From an uncultured Erysipelotrichaceae bacterium (GTDB lineage Bacteria > Bacillota_I > Bacilli_A > RF39 > UBA660), in the NCBI GenBank assembly GCA_902803685.1, contig CADCQR010000017.1, forward strand, positions 1-13,443: DNA of 13,443 bases, written 5' to 3'. The notes beneath the pieces are model-generated. The model searched no databases. It was not told the origin of the DNA and saw only the letters and a program-made list of their open reading frames with translations. Positions 1 to 7,541 of this stretch are shown here, piece by piece. Each line of letters starts with the position of its first letter. Position 1 is the first letter of the stretch. Made by a program: the position numbers and the translations under genes.

Positions 1-195
1 GAAGAAGCTAATATTATTACTGATGATTTAATAAACAAATTGTTTGATAAGAATAATAGATATATTAATCTTCCAATCAATGTAAATAACATTATTGATT
101 ATTCTATTAGCAATCATATAGCTAATGAAGATGTTGATAAAGTTCTATATTATGTCATAATAAAGTTGGCAGTTATATATGATTTATATGAATGA
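1..195 (+). CDS. C-terminal fragment of an unidentified protein (5' end outside window)
   Basis: An open frame runs from the left edge to a TGA at 193-195, giving the last 64 residues of a protein that begins upstream of the window. The visible part is rich in Asn, Ile and Asp and ends in KLAVIYDLYE. It looks soluble and possibly helical, with no motif I recognise. It is followed 12 bases later by a hairpin with a T-run, as expected for a real gene end, and it converges on the minus-strand phosphatase gene. The function is unknown. Confidence comes from the clean frame and the terminator placement, not from homology. Confidence 0.6.
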   Translation, partial: EEANIITDDLINKLFDKNNRYINLPINVNNIIDYSISNHIANEDVDKVLYYVIIKLAVIYDLYE

Positions 196-207
196 TAATC
201 TACTTTC

Positions 208-244
208 AAAAAAAGAATTGTTATTTTTCTAACAATTCTTTTTT
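208..244. terminator. Bidirectional intrinsic terminator
   Basis: A perfect A/T-flanked inverted repeat (AAAGAATTGTT at 212-222, AACAATTCTTT at 231-241, 8-nt loop) has A-runs on the left and T-runs on the right, so it makes a U-tailed hairpin on either strand. It lies between the convergent gene ends at 195 (+) and 246 (-) and probably ends both transcripts. Confidence 0.85.
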
Positions 245-245
245 A

Positions 246-1616
246 CTAAGCAGCTGTTCTGCCATAACCTAAGCTTATCCAAACATTACGTCTTCCAAAA
301 TCTGCTTGTAGCTTATACGCACGACCTTTTTGTTGCTCTGTTTGGTGTCCTACGTTTCCTTTTTCATCTACAAAATCTGCATCATACACTCCGTTAGTGT
401 CATATGAATTGAATTTAAAAGTCTCATCAAATTTATTTTTTGCTCTAGAAATATATGGTGACATTCTATCTGCTGCTTTAGAAATATATGGTGTTGCTTT
501 ATCTACAACTAAATTCCATCCTTGCTTAGCAGCACGACCAATATTTCGCATGTTAAATTCGATATTTCTTGCTACTGAACCATTAGCTATTGGCTTTTCA
601 TCTACAAAATCTGCATCATACACTGTGTCACCATTACTAGGTTTTATACCAATGCAATTAGCGGCTTTTGCTTTTAATTCACCAAATTTAGTTTTTGCAC
701 TAGAAATATATGGTGCGGCTTTATTCAAAATCAAATCACATTTTTGTCTAGCAACACTGCCAGATTTGTCAATATTAACTATTAGATTACCCACACTGAT
801 ATTACCTGATTTTGCATCGCGTTGTTCATATTCAACACATGATCCTCCATCAAATTTCTGCATGCCTCCACCGTATGCGATACCACCATCAACACAATAT
901 ACTTTAACAGTATTGCCTAATGGATTTATTAAATCCAAATTCATATCTTCTCTAAAACGCTGTGGTGTGTGGCCTATAACCATTACGGCATTAGGGTCTT
1001 TTGGCAATCCATCATATATCTCTGCCAATTTTTCCTTAGAATAATAGGCATTTTCTCTGCTTTTCTTATACCATAGAATTGGTGATAGATAGTATATGTC
1101 TTCTTCGTCAGCTAAATTTTCAAGGCAATAATCTTTATTCTCTTTATATTTGTTCTCGTCGAATAAAGCATGAGCAAAGCAATACTCTTTCCCTTTATAA
1201 GTATGTTTCATTTGTAGTGGTTGTTTAGCAAGCCACTCCGTAATTTCCTTTACATCTTCAGGTCGATTTTTCTTCCAATCGTTTAACTCTCTAATAGTTC
1301 CCTCAGTATGATTATTTGTATAAAAAACTTGAACATCTATTCCGGTAAGCATATAGTAAAAATACAAATCATGATTACCTGGTAAATACTTGATTCTGTC
1401 AGGATATTTTTTACATAACTTCATCATTCGGTAAATTGTTTCCAAGCTTCCTGTTCCATCACCTTGTGGTCCTCTGTCGACACAATCTCCTAGTATTAAT
1501 ACCTTATCATATCTGCCCAAATACTCATTTTCCACTATATCTAATGGCCATGTACAAGCATGTAAGTCACTTATTGCAACAAATGAACCATCTTCATATA
1601 TTTTTTTCTTATCCAT
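246..1616 (-). CDS. PPP-like metallophosphatase with repeat-containing C-terminal tail
   Basis: The N-terminal ~265 residues form a calcineurin-like/PPP-type metallophosphatase. The metal-ligand motifs are in order: SDLHA (16-20), GDCVDRG (43-49), GNHD (80-83), an HA histidine at 149 and GHTP (215-218), followed by DGG (243-245). This arrangement is typical of bacterial Ser/Thr-type phosphatases and relatives that hydrolyse phosphoesters with two metal ions. The substrate cannot be told from sequence. Residues ~285-456 are extra. They hold two copies of a unit beginning G-S-V-A-R and ending VYDADFVDEK (332-341 and 410-419), with PYIS three times (302, 376, 387). No signal peptide or membrane segment is seen, so the protein is probably cytoplasmic. 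ATG at 1616 is preceded by a GGGGGG ribosome site and a strong promoter. The gene appears monocistronic and stops two bases past the shared terminator. Confidence 0.88.
   Translation of the reverse strand: MDKKKIYEDGSFVAISDLHACTWPLDIVENEYLGRYDKVLILGDCVDRGPQGDGTGSLETIYRMMKLCKKYPDRIKYLPGNHDLYFYYMLTGIDVQVFYTNNHTEGTIRELNDWKKNRPEDVKEITEWLAKQPLQMKHTYKGKEYCFAHALFDENKYKENKDYCLENLADEEDIYYLSPILWYKKSRENAYYSKEKLAEIYDGLPKDPNAVMVIGHTPQRFREDMNLDLINPLGNTVKVYCVDGGIAYGGGMQKFDGGSCVEYEQRDAKSGNISVGNLIVNIDKSGSVARQKCDLILNKAAPYISSAKTKFGELKAKAANCIGIKPSNGDTVYDADFVDEKPIANGSVARNIEFNMRNIGRAAKQGWNLVVDKATPYISKAADRMSPYISRAKNKFDETFKFNSYDTNGVYDADFVDEKGNVGHQTEQQKGRAYKLQADFGRRNVWISLGYGRTAA
361..624 (-). repeat. Duplicated segment inside the phosphatase tail
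   Basis: A 30-bp perfect direct repeat lies at 361-390 and 595-624 and encodes the two VYDADFVDEK copies. A 15-bp sequence, TAGAAATATATGGTG on the plus strand, occurs three times (446-460, 479-493, 701-715, the last just outside this span) and encodes the PYIS segments. Identity at DNA level, third positions included, points to recent internal duplication. Confidence 0.85.
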
Positions 1617-1621
1617 TGTTA

Positions 1622-1671
1622 ACCCCCCATTTCATGTAGTGTATTATATCATAAAAAAATCACTTTTTCAA
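1622..1671 (-). promoter_or_regulatory. Sigma-A-type promoter and ribosome site of the phosphatase gene
   Basis: Minus strand: -35 TTGAAA at 1666-1671, a 17-nt spacer, and -10 TATAAT at 1643-1648 with an upstream TGA making an extended -10 (TGnTATAAT). The predicted start of transcription is near 1636, about 20 nt before the ATG. The ribosome site GGGGGG is at 1623-1628. Confidence 0.8.
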
Positions 1672-1763
1672 GCTCTAATTAACTCACATGCGTTTTTTTC
1701 TATATTTTCTCACTAGTAAAACTAAATGCAACTCTCAAAATTAGAAAAGATTCATTTGAATAA

Positions 1764-2046
1764 TAAGAATATATGAAAGAACATCCAGATACATCATTAG
1801 TTGAAATGAATTCTGTTAAAAGTAAAAATGGTTCAAAGTTTTATTAACTATTCATTTCATTAATTGCTAATTTATTTTAGTTTTTATTAGAGAACACAAT
1901 ACTGGCAATCTCTTTTATCAACATTTTTAATGACCTACAAAAAATGTTAGAATTAGATAAATTTAAAGAATTATTTGTTTTAATTTTAACTATAATAATT
2001 CAAAGTTCTCCATTCCTACTGAAACCGAATTTGGATGGATGCAGAT
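1764..2046 (+). pseudogene. Degraded IS30-family transposase remnant
   Basis: The stretch between the phosphatase gene and the operon is not empty. On the plus strand it carries pieces of an IS30-type transposase catalytic domain in successive frames. The first piece is EYMKEHPDTSLVEMNSVK (from 1767), where IS30 proteins have VEMDTV, so the first catalytic Asp appears changed to Asn. After a frameshift comes KVLLTIHFINC, an in-frame stop, then FILVFIREHNT. After another shift comes FNDLQKMLELDKFKELF, LILT. After loss of one G the sequence reads DNNSKFSIPTETEF, matching the IS30 TDNGSEF...PTEIEF block. With at least three frameshifts, a stop and no intact ends, it is a non-functional fragment. 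I saw no terminal inverted repeats. The assignment rests on recalled family motifs. Confidence 0.75.
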
Positions 2047-2090
2047 AAAAATATAATAAAGAAGCATAATGATAGATATAAAAAAGTAAA

Positions 2091-3104
2091 TTATTCTTCT
2101 AAAATCCATTGTTGCAAATACTTTATTTCAGAATGACAGTAAGAACAAGTACCTTCTACGGCTGATATAGATGAACCACAATTATGGCATTTAATTACAT
2201 TTACACCATCTTTCAATTGTAAAACATCATTATTATTTCTGCGCAATGTGTATTCTTCTCTTCGAACTTTAGATGCGATTTTTCCATCATTGTAATAAAC
2301 AATTCTAACATCAGCTAATACTTTTATATACTCTTTATTTTGCTTTGAAAAGGTTGAAAAATTAATATAATCTAGCATATCAAAATCAATGATATCATCT
2401 TGTAAATAGTAATGTTTTCTGATCTCATAATTAAGATTATTAAAAAATACTTTCTTATCAATATTAGTTTTATTCCAGAAATCAATTTGTTTTTTATTTT
2501 GCATATCTTTATATTTCTTTATTGGCCCTAATACTATATATGCATCTAATATATAGAAAAAATAATATAAAATGATTGATAAGATTAATCCATAAATAAA
2601 TATTTTAAGTATATCTATTTCATTAAATGTTCTAGAGGTATGTTTTATAAAGAAATAGCATAATATTATACTAATTATTAAATCAACTACTCCTACAACC
2701 ACTTTATATAAGTTACTTCTTAACACTCTATCATAATGATATTTACTGCCCAAGTCTTTGTCAGTATAGTCTATATTATAAGAAGTTTTACAATAAGGAC
2801 ACCCGTCTATAAAATCCTTTATTTTAGCTTGCATACCACAATTAATGCATTGATAATCTATATCTTCATTTTCGTTATAAATATATGTATATTCTATTCT
2901 AGAATCAAAATCATTTTCTTTGTGAATTAAATTATTATTAATGTAATATTCTTTTTCTATTAATATGCCATGATTTATATCTTCGTTTATTGAATCATCT
3001 GTGTTCTTCTCATATATTTTGTTATGAGCAAAGTACTTTGATCTGATATTTATATTGTACTTATTAAGCTTATTTTTTTGATATTCATCAGAGATTAATG
3101 CCAT
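2091..3104 (-). CDS. Two-zinc-ribbon membrane protein, Tim44-like region
   Basis: This is the last gene of the four-gene operon (337 residues). The order is: a polar N-terminus; zinc ribbon 1 (Cys86, 89, 102, 105); two hydrophobic segments (~134-153 and ~164-190); a soluble region (~205-300) with DFDMLDYINFSTFSKQ and a YTLRRN stretch; and zinc ribbon 2 near the C-terminus (Cys306, 309, 320, 323), ending YLQQWILEE. The central region followed by a C-terminal ribbon resembles bacterial Tim44-like zinc-ribbon proteins, some of which are annotated as transport proteins. I recall this rather than having computed it. Two membrane spans would put both ribbons on the same, probably cytoplasmic, face. 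ATG at 3104 has TAGGAG, which overlaps the stop of the upstream 122-residue gene, with 8 nt between the genes. No clear terminator follows. The role is unknown, and a scaffold or export partner of the radical SAM product is inference. Confidence 0.75.
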   Translation of the reverse strand: MALISDEYQKNKLNKYNINIRSKYFAHNKIYEKNTDDSINEDINHGILIEKEYYINNNLIHKENDFDSRIEYTYIYNENEDIDYQCINCGMQAKIKDFIDGCPYCKTSYNIDYTDKDLGSKYHYDRVLRSNLYKVVVGVVDLIISIILCYFFIKHTSRTFNEIDILKIFIYGLILSIILYYFFYILDAYIVLGPIKKYKDMQNKKQIDFWNKTNIDKKVFFNNLNYEIRKHYYLQDDIIDFDMLDYINFSTFSKQNKEYIKVLADVRIVYYNDGKIASKVRREEYTLRRNNNDVLQLKDGVNVIKCHNCGSSISAVEGTCSYCHSEIKYLQQWILEE

Positions 3105-3112
3105 ACTTTCTC

Positions 3113-3481
3113 CTATCTATTGTTATTATTGTTATTGTTATTATTATTGTTATTATTGGATGAAAAGCCACCACTATAACTATCACTATAAGATGGTGAA
3201 ACATAGTGCGGTATAAGGGTGTATGCTTTGTTACTTAACTTTATACCATCTATAGTACTATCAATACATTTAGCGTTTATTACAACAGGTTGTACTTCTT
3301 TATTATAACTAACACTAAGTGTTAATGTGCTTTTATTGCCAGTAACCACTGCATTTTGATAAGTTTCCAAATGCTTATAAATTTTTTCCACTTCGTCTTG
3401 AGATAAATCATAATGGGAAGTTAAATCAACACATCTTCTAAATCTTATTAATTCTTCATATGTTTCAGGTTCTCTATTCAT
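3113..3481 (-). CDS. Candidate modified-peptide precursor with tetrad core and poly-Asn tail
   Basis: A 122-residue hydrophilic protein of unknown family. Residues 1-90 look like a folded or leader part, with an acidic helical start and a beta-rich centre and only Cys17 and Cys72. The C-terminus is low-complexity: after SP come three tetrads with an aromatic at position two, SYSD (97-100), SYSG (101-104) and GFSS (105-108), then 13 Asn and Arg. Its ATG overlaps the TGA of the radical SAM gene (ATGA) and has its own AAGGAG site, so translation is probably coupled. A short gene next to a SPASM enzyme, with regularly spaced aromatics at its C-terminus, is the usual picture of a RiPP precursor. 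Aromatic residues in short motifs are known targets of cyclophane-forming radical SAM enzymes. No GG-type leader cleavage site is obvious. It could instead be an accessory binding protein. Confidence 0.7.
   Translation of the reverse strand: MNREPETYEELIRFRRCVDLTSHYDLSQDEVEKIYKHLETYQNAVVTGNKSTLTLSVSYNKEVQPVVINAKCIDSTIDGIKLSNKAYTLIPHYVSPSYSDSYSGGFSSNNNNNNNNNNNNNR
3119..3157 (-). repeat. AAY trinucleotide microsatellite (poly-Asn)
   Basis: Thirteen consecutive AAT/AAC codons encode the Asn tail of the 122-residue protein, followed by one Arg codon and TAG. AAT and AAC are mixed irregularly. The tract is in frame, so gain or loss of units changes only the tail length. Confidence 0.95.
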
Positions 3482-5217
3482 CTTTCTAGCTCCTTATCTA
3501 AATAATAGAATTCTATATTTTGAAATGGTAAATTTATTGCTTGAATATGGTAATATGCGTTATTTTTTTGCTTTAAGTAATGATAATCACGAAGCGCAGA
3601 CGTTGTGAAAAATACATTATTTGGTTTATCTATAGAATACTCTTTTTTATACTGGTCAATAATAAATTTTATATCATACACATAATATTCATCGGTATTT
3701 TTACCATTATCCAAAACTCCTTTATAGACTTGATGAGTGGCAATATGTCTTTGCTTTGTTCTGTTTTCATCCCCATATGTTATTAAATCACCACTAAGAA
3801 GCATTATATAAAGTGAATTATTTTGAGGGTAGTCCGATAACTCACCTATTAAATTTCTTCTCATCAATATTTCTACTTTACTATTAGGTGTTATGTATAT
3901 GATTTCTCTTGTTTTTTTAATAATCTGTGATTCTAAATGATATTCTATATCATCAACTTTTAATATAAAGCTATTACTATCATATATGTACTTAAGATTC
4001 CTATCTTTTTCTACAAGTTCTTCTAGAGTTGCATAATCAGCCGCCACTTGCTTTGGATAATACTTTTCCTTATCTTCTAAGCGCATCTTACTTACATATT
4101 TATAAACAAACTCATCATTAAATTCATCTTTTTGATAATTTCTGTCTTTATACATTTGTTGTTGTAATTTACAAGTATAGCTTTTATTAGAATTGTAATT
4201 ATTCTTTACAAATGGGCACCCCGTCTTACATAAGTATAAGTAACCACATTTTGTACATTCTTCATTGAATGTCTGTTTATTATGATTTAAAAATATTTTA
4301 TTCATTGCATTGGCTAATATTTCTTCAACAGTATTTGTGTATACATTGCCATAATAATAATCTGAATTTTTTTGTCCTCTAACACAAGAATATATATCGC
4401 CATTTCTTTCTAGTAAAAAGAATTTTTCTCCGCAATTATCACAATTTGTACAATAGCCAGGACCGAATTCATCAAACCAAGGTCCATTGACACCATAATC
4501 TAAATCGGTCCCATCAAATTCTTGATGCATTCTTCGATACAAATTTACTTGTTCTTCTTCTGTAATATGATGAAGAATGCCATTTGAATTATAATCAAAT
4601 CCAATCATAAAATTAAAGTCATTCATATCAAGGCATGTATTTTTATGTAAAAATTTGATATCCTTAATAATTTCATCAAGATGATTGTAATGCTCTTTAA
4701 AAATAGTGGCTGAAACTTTCTTCTTATTGGGAATGTCTTTAAGTAGCTTAATATTTTCTAATATTCTTTTTAATGTCTTTTGATTACCTTTAGTTATCCT
4801 ATACTCATCATGCAAAGATAATGGCAAATCAAGACTTCCAGATATTGAAACATTAAATTCTCTAATCGTATCTATATGTTTTTCTAAATTATACATATTT
4901 GTTTTAATATGTGGATTACCAAGCTTAAATCCTCCCGCAATTATAGTTTCCTTGTTTTCATTATAGTAATCACTAATATATTTTATCAACTCATAAAAAC
5001 TTTTTTTAGAAAGTGTAGTTACTTCTCCACCATGTAGCGATATGTTAAATGGAATGACATTATTTTTCTTAAACTTTTTAACTGCATAGGAAAGTGTTTC
5101 AACCACATTGTAATCATTCCCATCATCAACTGTATTATTCTCTAAATAACAATATTTGCATCCCATATTACATGCCATTGTTGGAACATATAATAAATGA
5201 ATATACTTATAATCCAT
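3478..5217 (-). CDS. Radical SAM/SPASM peptide maturase-like enzyme
   Basis: A 579-residue iron-sulfur enzyme. The radical SAM CxxxCxxC is Cys16, Cys20, Cys23 (CNMGCKYC), with the SAM-binding GGE at 63-65. The SPASM set is complete: C262-x10-G273-x4-C278, then C321-x2-C324-x5-C330-x3-C334 and Cys349, which would hold two auxiliary clusters. Cys256 and Cys259 add a further CxxC just before. SPASM enzymes of this layout act on ribosomally made peptides or proteins (thioether, C-C or other crosslinks), so the adjacent 122-residue protein is the natural substrate candidate. A C-terminal domain of ~215 residues (365-579) is not part of the standard fold and I do not recognise it. ATG at 5217 has a GGGGG ribosome site and lies 10 nt after the LRR gene. 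The TGA stop overlaps the next start. Enzyme class is certain, reaction unknown. Confidence 0.92.
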   Translation of the reverse strand: MDYKYIHLLYVPTMACNMGCKYCYLENNTVDDGNDYNVVETLSYAVKKFKKNNVIPFNISLHGGEVTTLSKKSFYELIKYISDYYNENKETIIAGGFKLGNPHIKTNMYNLEKHIDTIREFNVSISGSLDLPLSLHDEYRITKGNQKTLKRILENIKLLKDIPNKKKVSATIFKEHYNHLDEIIKDIKFLHKNTCLDMNDFNFMIGFDYNSNGILHHITEEEQVNLYRRMHQEFDGTDLDYGVNGPWFDEFGPGYCTNCDNCGEKFFLLERNGDIYSCVRGQKNSDYYYGNVYTNTVEEILANAMNKIFLNHNKQTFNEECTKCGYLYLCKTGCPFVKNNYNSNKSYTCKLQQQMYKDRNYQKDEFNDEFVYKYVSKMRLEDKEKYYPKQVAADYATLEELVEKDRNLKYIYDSNSFILKVDDIEYHLESQIIKKTREIIYITPNSKVEILMRRNLIGELSDYPQNNSLYIMLLSGDLITYGDENRTKQRHIATHQVYKGVLDNGKNTDEYYVYDIKFIIDQYKKEYSIDKPNNVFFTTSALRDYHYLKQKNNAYYHIQAINLPFQNIEFYYLDKELER

Positions 5218-5227
5218 AAATCCCCCA

Positions 5228-7429
5228 TTAATTATAATAAATACTCAAATATACTCCTGAAGAGCCGTAAAAAGTACTTATTGCTATCATCATATTATTA
5301 TCGTGATTAGTAAAATAAGTTGCCCCATTACCTATTGGCATAGCGAATTCTTTTCCATTACAAGAAAATATATATTCATATTTACTGCCAATAACATTTA
5401 TTTTTTCAAGTTTAACATTATAACTAGAATTAGGTAAATTGTAATTATCCCCAGCCTTTATATAAGAATATCTTGCCTTATATTTATAATTTGCTGAATA
5501 GTTAATGTTCAGATTAATTTTAACTGATACTTCATTCTCTTGCAAATCTTTTACCATAAAAACGTAGTCGGAATAAACGAATGATACCGCATCACTTGCT
5601 GTGTTACCTGTTATAGCAAAATTAAATATAATATCTTTATGTACACCATCATTAAAATCAACTATAAAGCTACCTTTGCCATAACCATTTCCATAATATT
5701 CATATTGATTTAGTTTTAAAGAGATATTATAGTCTGCAAAATGTAATTTTTCATACCTTTTTATTGGACTTTCATTTCCATAATAAATTCGTTCTGGCAA
5801 TTCTCCAAGATTCCCATAACGATTAACTGTAGTTGGACTTTCTTTGAATGCCCTTTCATTTACATATGTATCTGCTGGAATCGTAATAGTAGATAGACTT
5901 GAACATAATCTAAACGCTGATGAACCAATCTCAGCTAAATTGCTATTTTCACTAATTGATACCTCAGATAAAGATGAATCGCCATAAAAAGCATGTCCAC
6001 CTATTCTTGTAACGTTATCAGGGATAGTAATACTTTGTAAAGAAGTGCAGTATTCAAAACTGTCCCCTCTTATTTCGCTAAGATTATTAGATAGCCTTAT
6101 ATATTCTAAAGATGTAGCACCATAAAAGGCCTCACCACCTAAATATGTCAAAGTATCTGGTAGTTCTATGTGCTTAATTGACTTTGCATTATAAAAAGCT
6201 CCTCCGCCAAGATAACCGAGTTTTTCTGGAATATTTACTTCTGCTAATTTAGTACAATTTTTAAAAGCCTGCCCTCTAATTGTTCTAATTGAGTCTGGCA
6301 ATTTCACGCTTTTTAGAAATGGCATATTAGAAAACGTATTACCTCTTAAGGTTACAACGTTTTCACCCTTATATGTCTCCGGAATTGTAGCTGTCTTAAA
6401 ATTAGTCCAGCCAAAAATATAATATCTAACGGCATATCCCCTAGGTACTTTCTCATAAATAATAATTGGGGAATTAAAAATAATTAATGGTAAAATAGCT
6501 GCTACTAAAACACCTTTTATTAATAAACCTTTTGAGTTATCCTCTGTAAAAGTAGCCTTGGCATTCATTATGATATTTATAATTTTCTCTTGAGGTCTTG
6601 CCTTGATTTGTTTTTTTAAATATTGAATTAAATCATACTTTCTAGTAGCTAGAAAAAATATAACCAATAGTATCAGACCTATGATATATGTATATAATGG
6701 GAAATGAAAGAATATTAAGGTTATAAAGATAAAAATCAAAAATGAATATATAATATGTAAAACTTTTTTTCTTTTTAATATGGCTGCAGGAATTAATTTA
6801 GAAGATTTATCTATGCCAGCAACTACTAGTTTTTGTTTAATAAATTCTTCAAGCATACTATCTTCTGATAAACTGTATATATTATCAAAATTTGTTGGAA
6901 AAACTAATTTTTTTGTTTGAATCTGAGTAGTTTCATTGACCTCTGCAACTTGTTCACCACAATTGGCACAAAACTTATCATTAGCTTTCAATGGAAAATT
7001 ACATTTTTGACATTTTAGATTAACAACAGTATTTCCTGGCCTGTTACTACTTATTTTATTATTTGTTATAACTTTTTCTTTAACGCTAGTTAAGATTACA
7101 CTTATAGGCACAATAATAAAGGCCCCTATAAACACGGAAAGAAAATCAAAAAAAGCAACGGAAGTCGTTATAAATAAATCGAAAATAAGTAAATATAAAA
7201 TACGTATAGTAAAAAGTACCCAAAAGACCTTTTTAGAATTTTCTTTAGCAAATATACGTGCTAATGGAAGCAAAACAAATGCAGACATATGCATCGAAAC
7301 AAAAGCTTCCATACCAAGTGCAGCAAAAAGCGAAAGCTCTTCTTCATCAGATTTTGCCAAAACGAAAATTGGCATTAACAATAATACTAAAACAAAAATT
7401 TTCTTGATTGCATTCTTATTATACTTCAT
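5228..7429 (-). CDS. Polytopic membrane protein with zinc ribbon and BspA-like LRR domain
   Basis: First gene of the operon (733 residues). Hydrophobic segments lie at ~10-26, 37-60, 69-90, 92-115, 224-241, 245-261 and 303-324. Between the fourth and fifth is a zinc ribbon (Cys140, 143, 154, 157). After the last segment come about eight LRR_5/BspA-type repeats (~350-535) with the recurring pattern I.LP..L..IGG.AF..C.SL, then a beta-rich C-terminal domain (~536-733) that I do not recognise. If the N-terminus is inside, the even number of early spans keeps the zinc ribbon in the cytoplasm, and the seventh span puts the LRR and C-terminal domain outside, the usual place for BspA repeats in surface binding. 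ATG at 7429 has an AGAGGGG site and a promoter just upstream. The membrane or surface role is well supported. Sensing, export or anchoring of the operon's peptide product is inference. Confidence 0.85.
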   Translation of the reverse strand: MKYNKNAIKKIFVLVLLLMPIFVLAKSDEEELSLFAALGMEAFVSMHMSAFVLLPLARIFAKENSKKVFWVLFTIRILYLLIFDLFITTSVAFFDFLSVFIGAFIIVPISVILTSVKEKVITNNKISSNRPGNTVVNLKCQKCNFPLKANDKFCANCGEQVAEVNETTQIQTKKLVFPTNFDNIYSLSEDSMLEEFIKQKLVVAGIDKSSKLIPAAILKRKKVLHIIYSFLIFIFITLIFFHFPLYTYIIGLILLVIFFLATRKYDLIQYLKKQIKARPQEKIINIIMNAKATFTEDNSKGLLIKGVLVAAILPLIIFNSPIIIYEKVPRGYAVRYYIFGWTNFKTATIPETYKGENVVTLRGNTFSNMPFLKSVKLPDSIRTIRGQAFKNCTKLAEVNIPEKLGYLGGGAFYNAKSIKHIELPDTLTYLGGEAFYGATSLEYIRLSNNLSEIRGDSFEYCTSLQSITIPDNVTRIGGHAFYGDSSLSEVSISENSNLAEIGSSAFRLCSSLSTITIPADTYVNERAFKESPTTVNRYGNLGELPERIYYGNESPIKRYEKLHFADYNISLKLNQYEYYGNGYGKGSFIVDFNDGVHKDIIFNFAITGNTASDAVSFVYSDYVFMVKDLQENEVSVKINLNINYSANYKYKARYSYIKAGDNYNLPNSSYNVKLEKINVIGSKYEYIFSCNGKEFAMPIGNGATYFTNHDNNMMIAISTFYGSSGVYLSIYYN

Positions 7430-7438
7430 AAACTAATA

Positions 7439-7461
7439 CCCCTCTATTTTAGTTAATTATA
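7439..7461 (-). promoter_or_regulatory. Promoter -10 and ribosome site of the LRR/radical SAM operon
   Basis: Minus strand: TGTTATAAT, an extended -10 with the TATAAT hexamer at 7456-7461. The -35 region is weak (best match TCGATT with a 16-nt spacer). AGAGGGG lies about 9 nt before the ATG at 7429, so the untranslated leader is about 20 nt. It sits directly after the asnS terminator, which marks this as a separate transcription unit. Confidence 0.65.
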
Positions 7462-7495
7462 ACACGATTGAATTAAAAATCGACTATAATTATTT

Positions 7496-7526
7496 AAAAA
7501 GACCAATTGCAATAATTGGCCTTTTT
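7496..7526 (-). terminator. Intrinsic terminator of asnA-asnS
   Basis: On the minus strand AAAAAGGCCAATT pairs with AATTGGTCTTTTT around a 5-nt loop. The only non-Watson-Crick pair is a G-U wobble that becomes an A-C mismatch on the plus strand, so the element is built for the minus direction. It starts 15 nt after the asnS stop. Confidence 0.88.
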
Positions 7527-7541
7527 ATAAAATAGTATTTA

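Noticed and set aside
397..1044. Plus-strand open frame of 215 codons opposite the phosphatase gene
   Set aside because: It is an antisense shadow of a gene with clear family motifs, with no ribosome site and no recognisable protein features.
1773..1847. Short plus-strand ORF beginning MKEHPDTSLVEM as a small gene
   Set aside because: Its sequence and the following frames match pieces of an IS30 transposase, so it is part of a pseudogene.
3119..3157. Tandem repeat read as a possible CRISPR-like or regulatory array
   Set aside because: It is a trinucleotide run inside a coding frame with no spacers.
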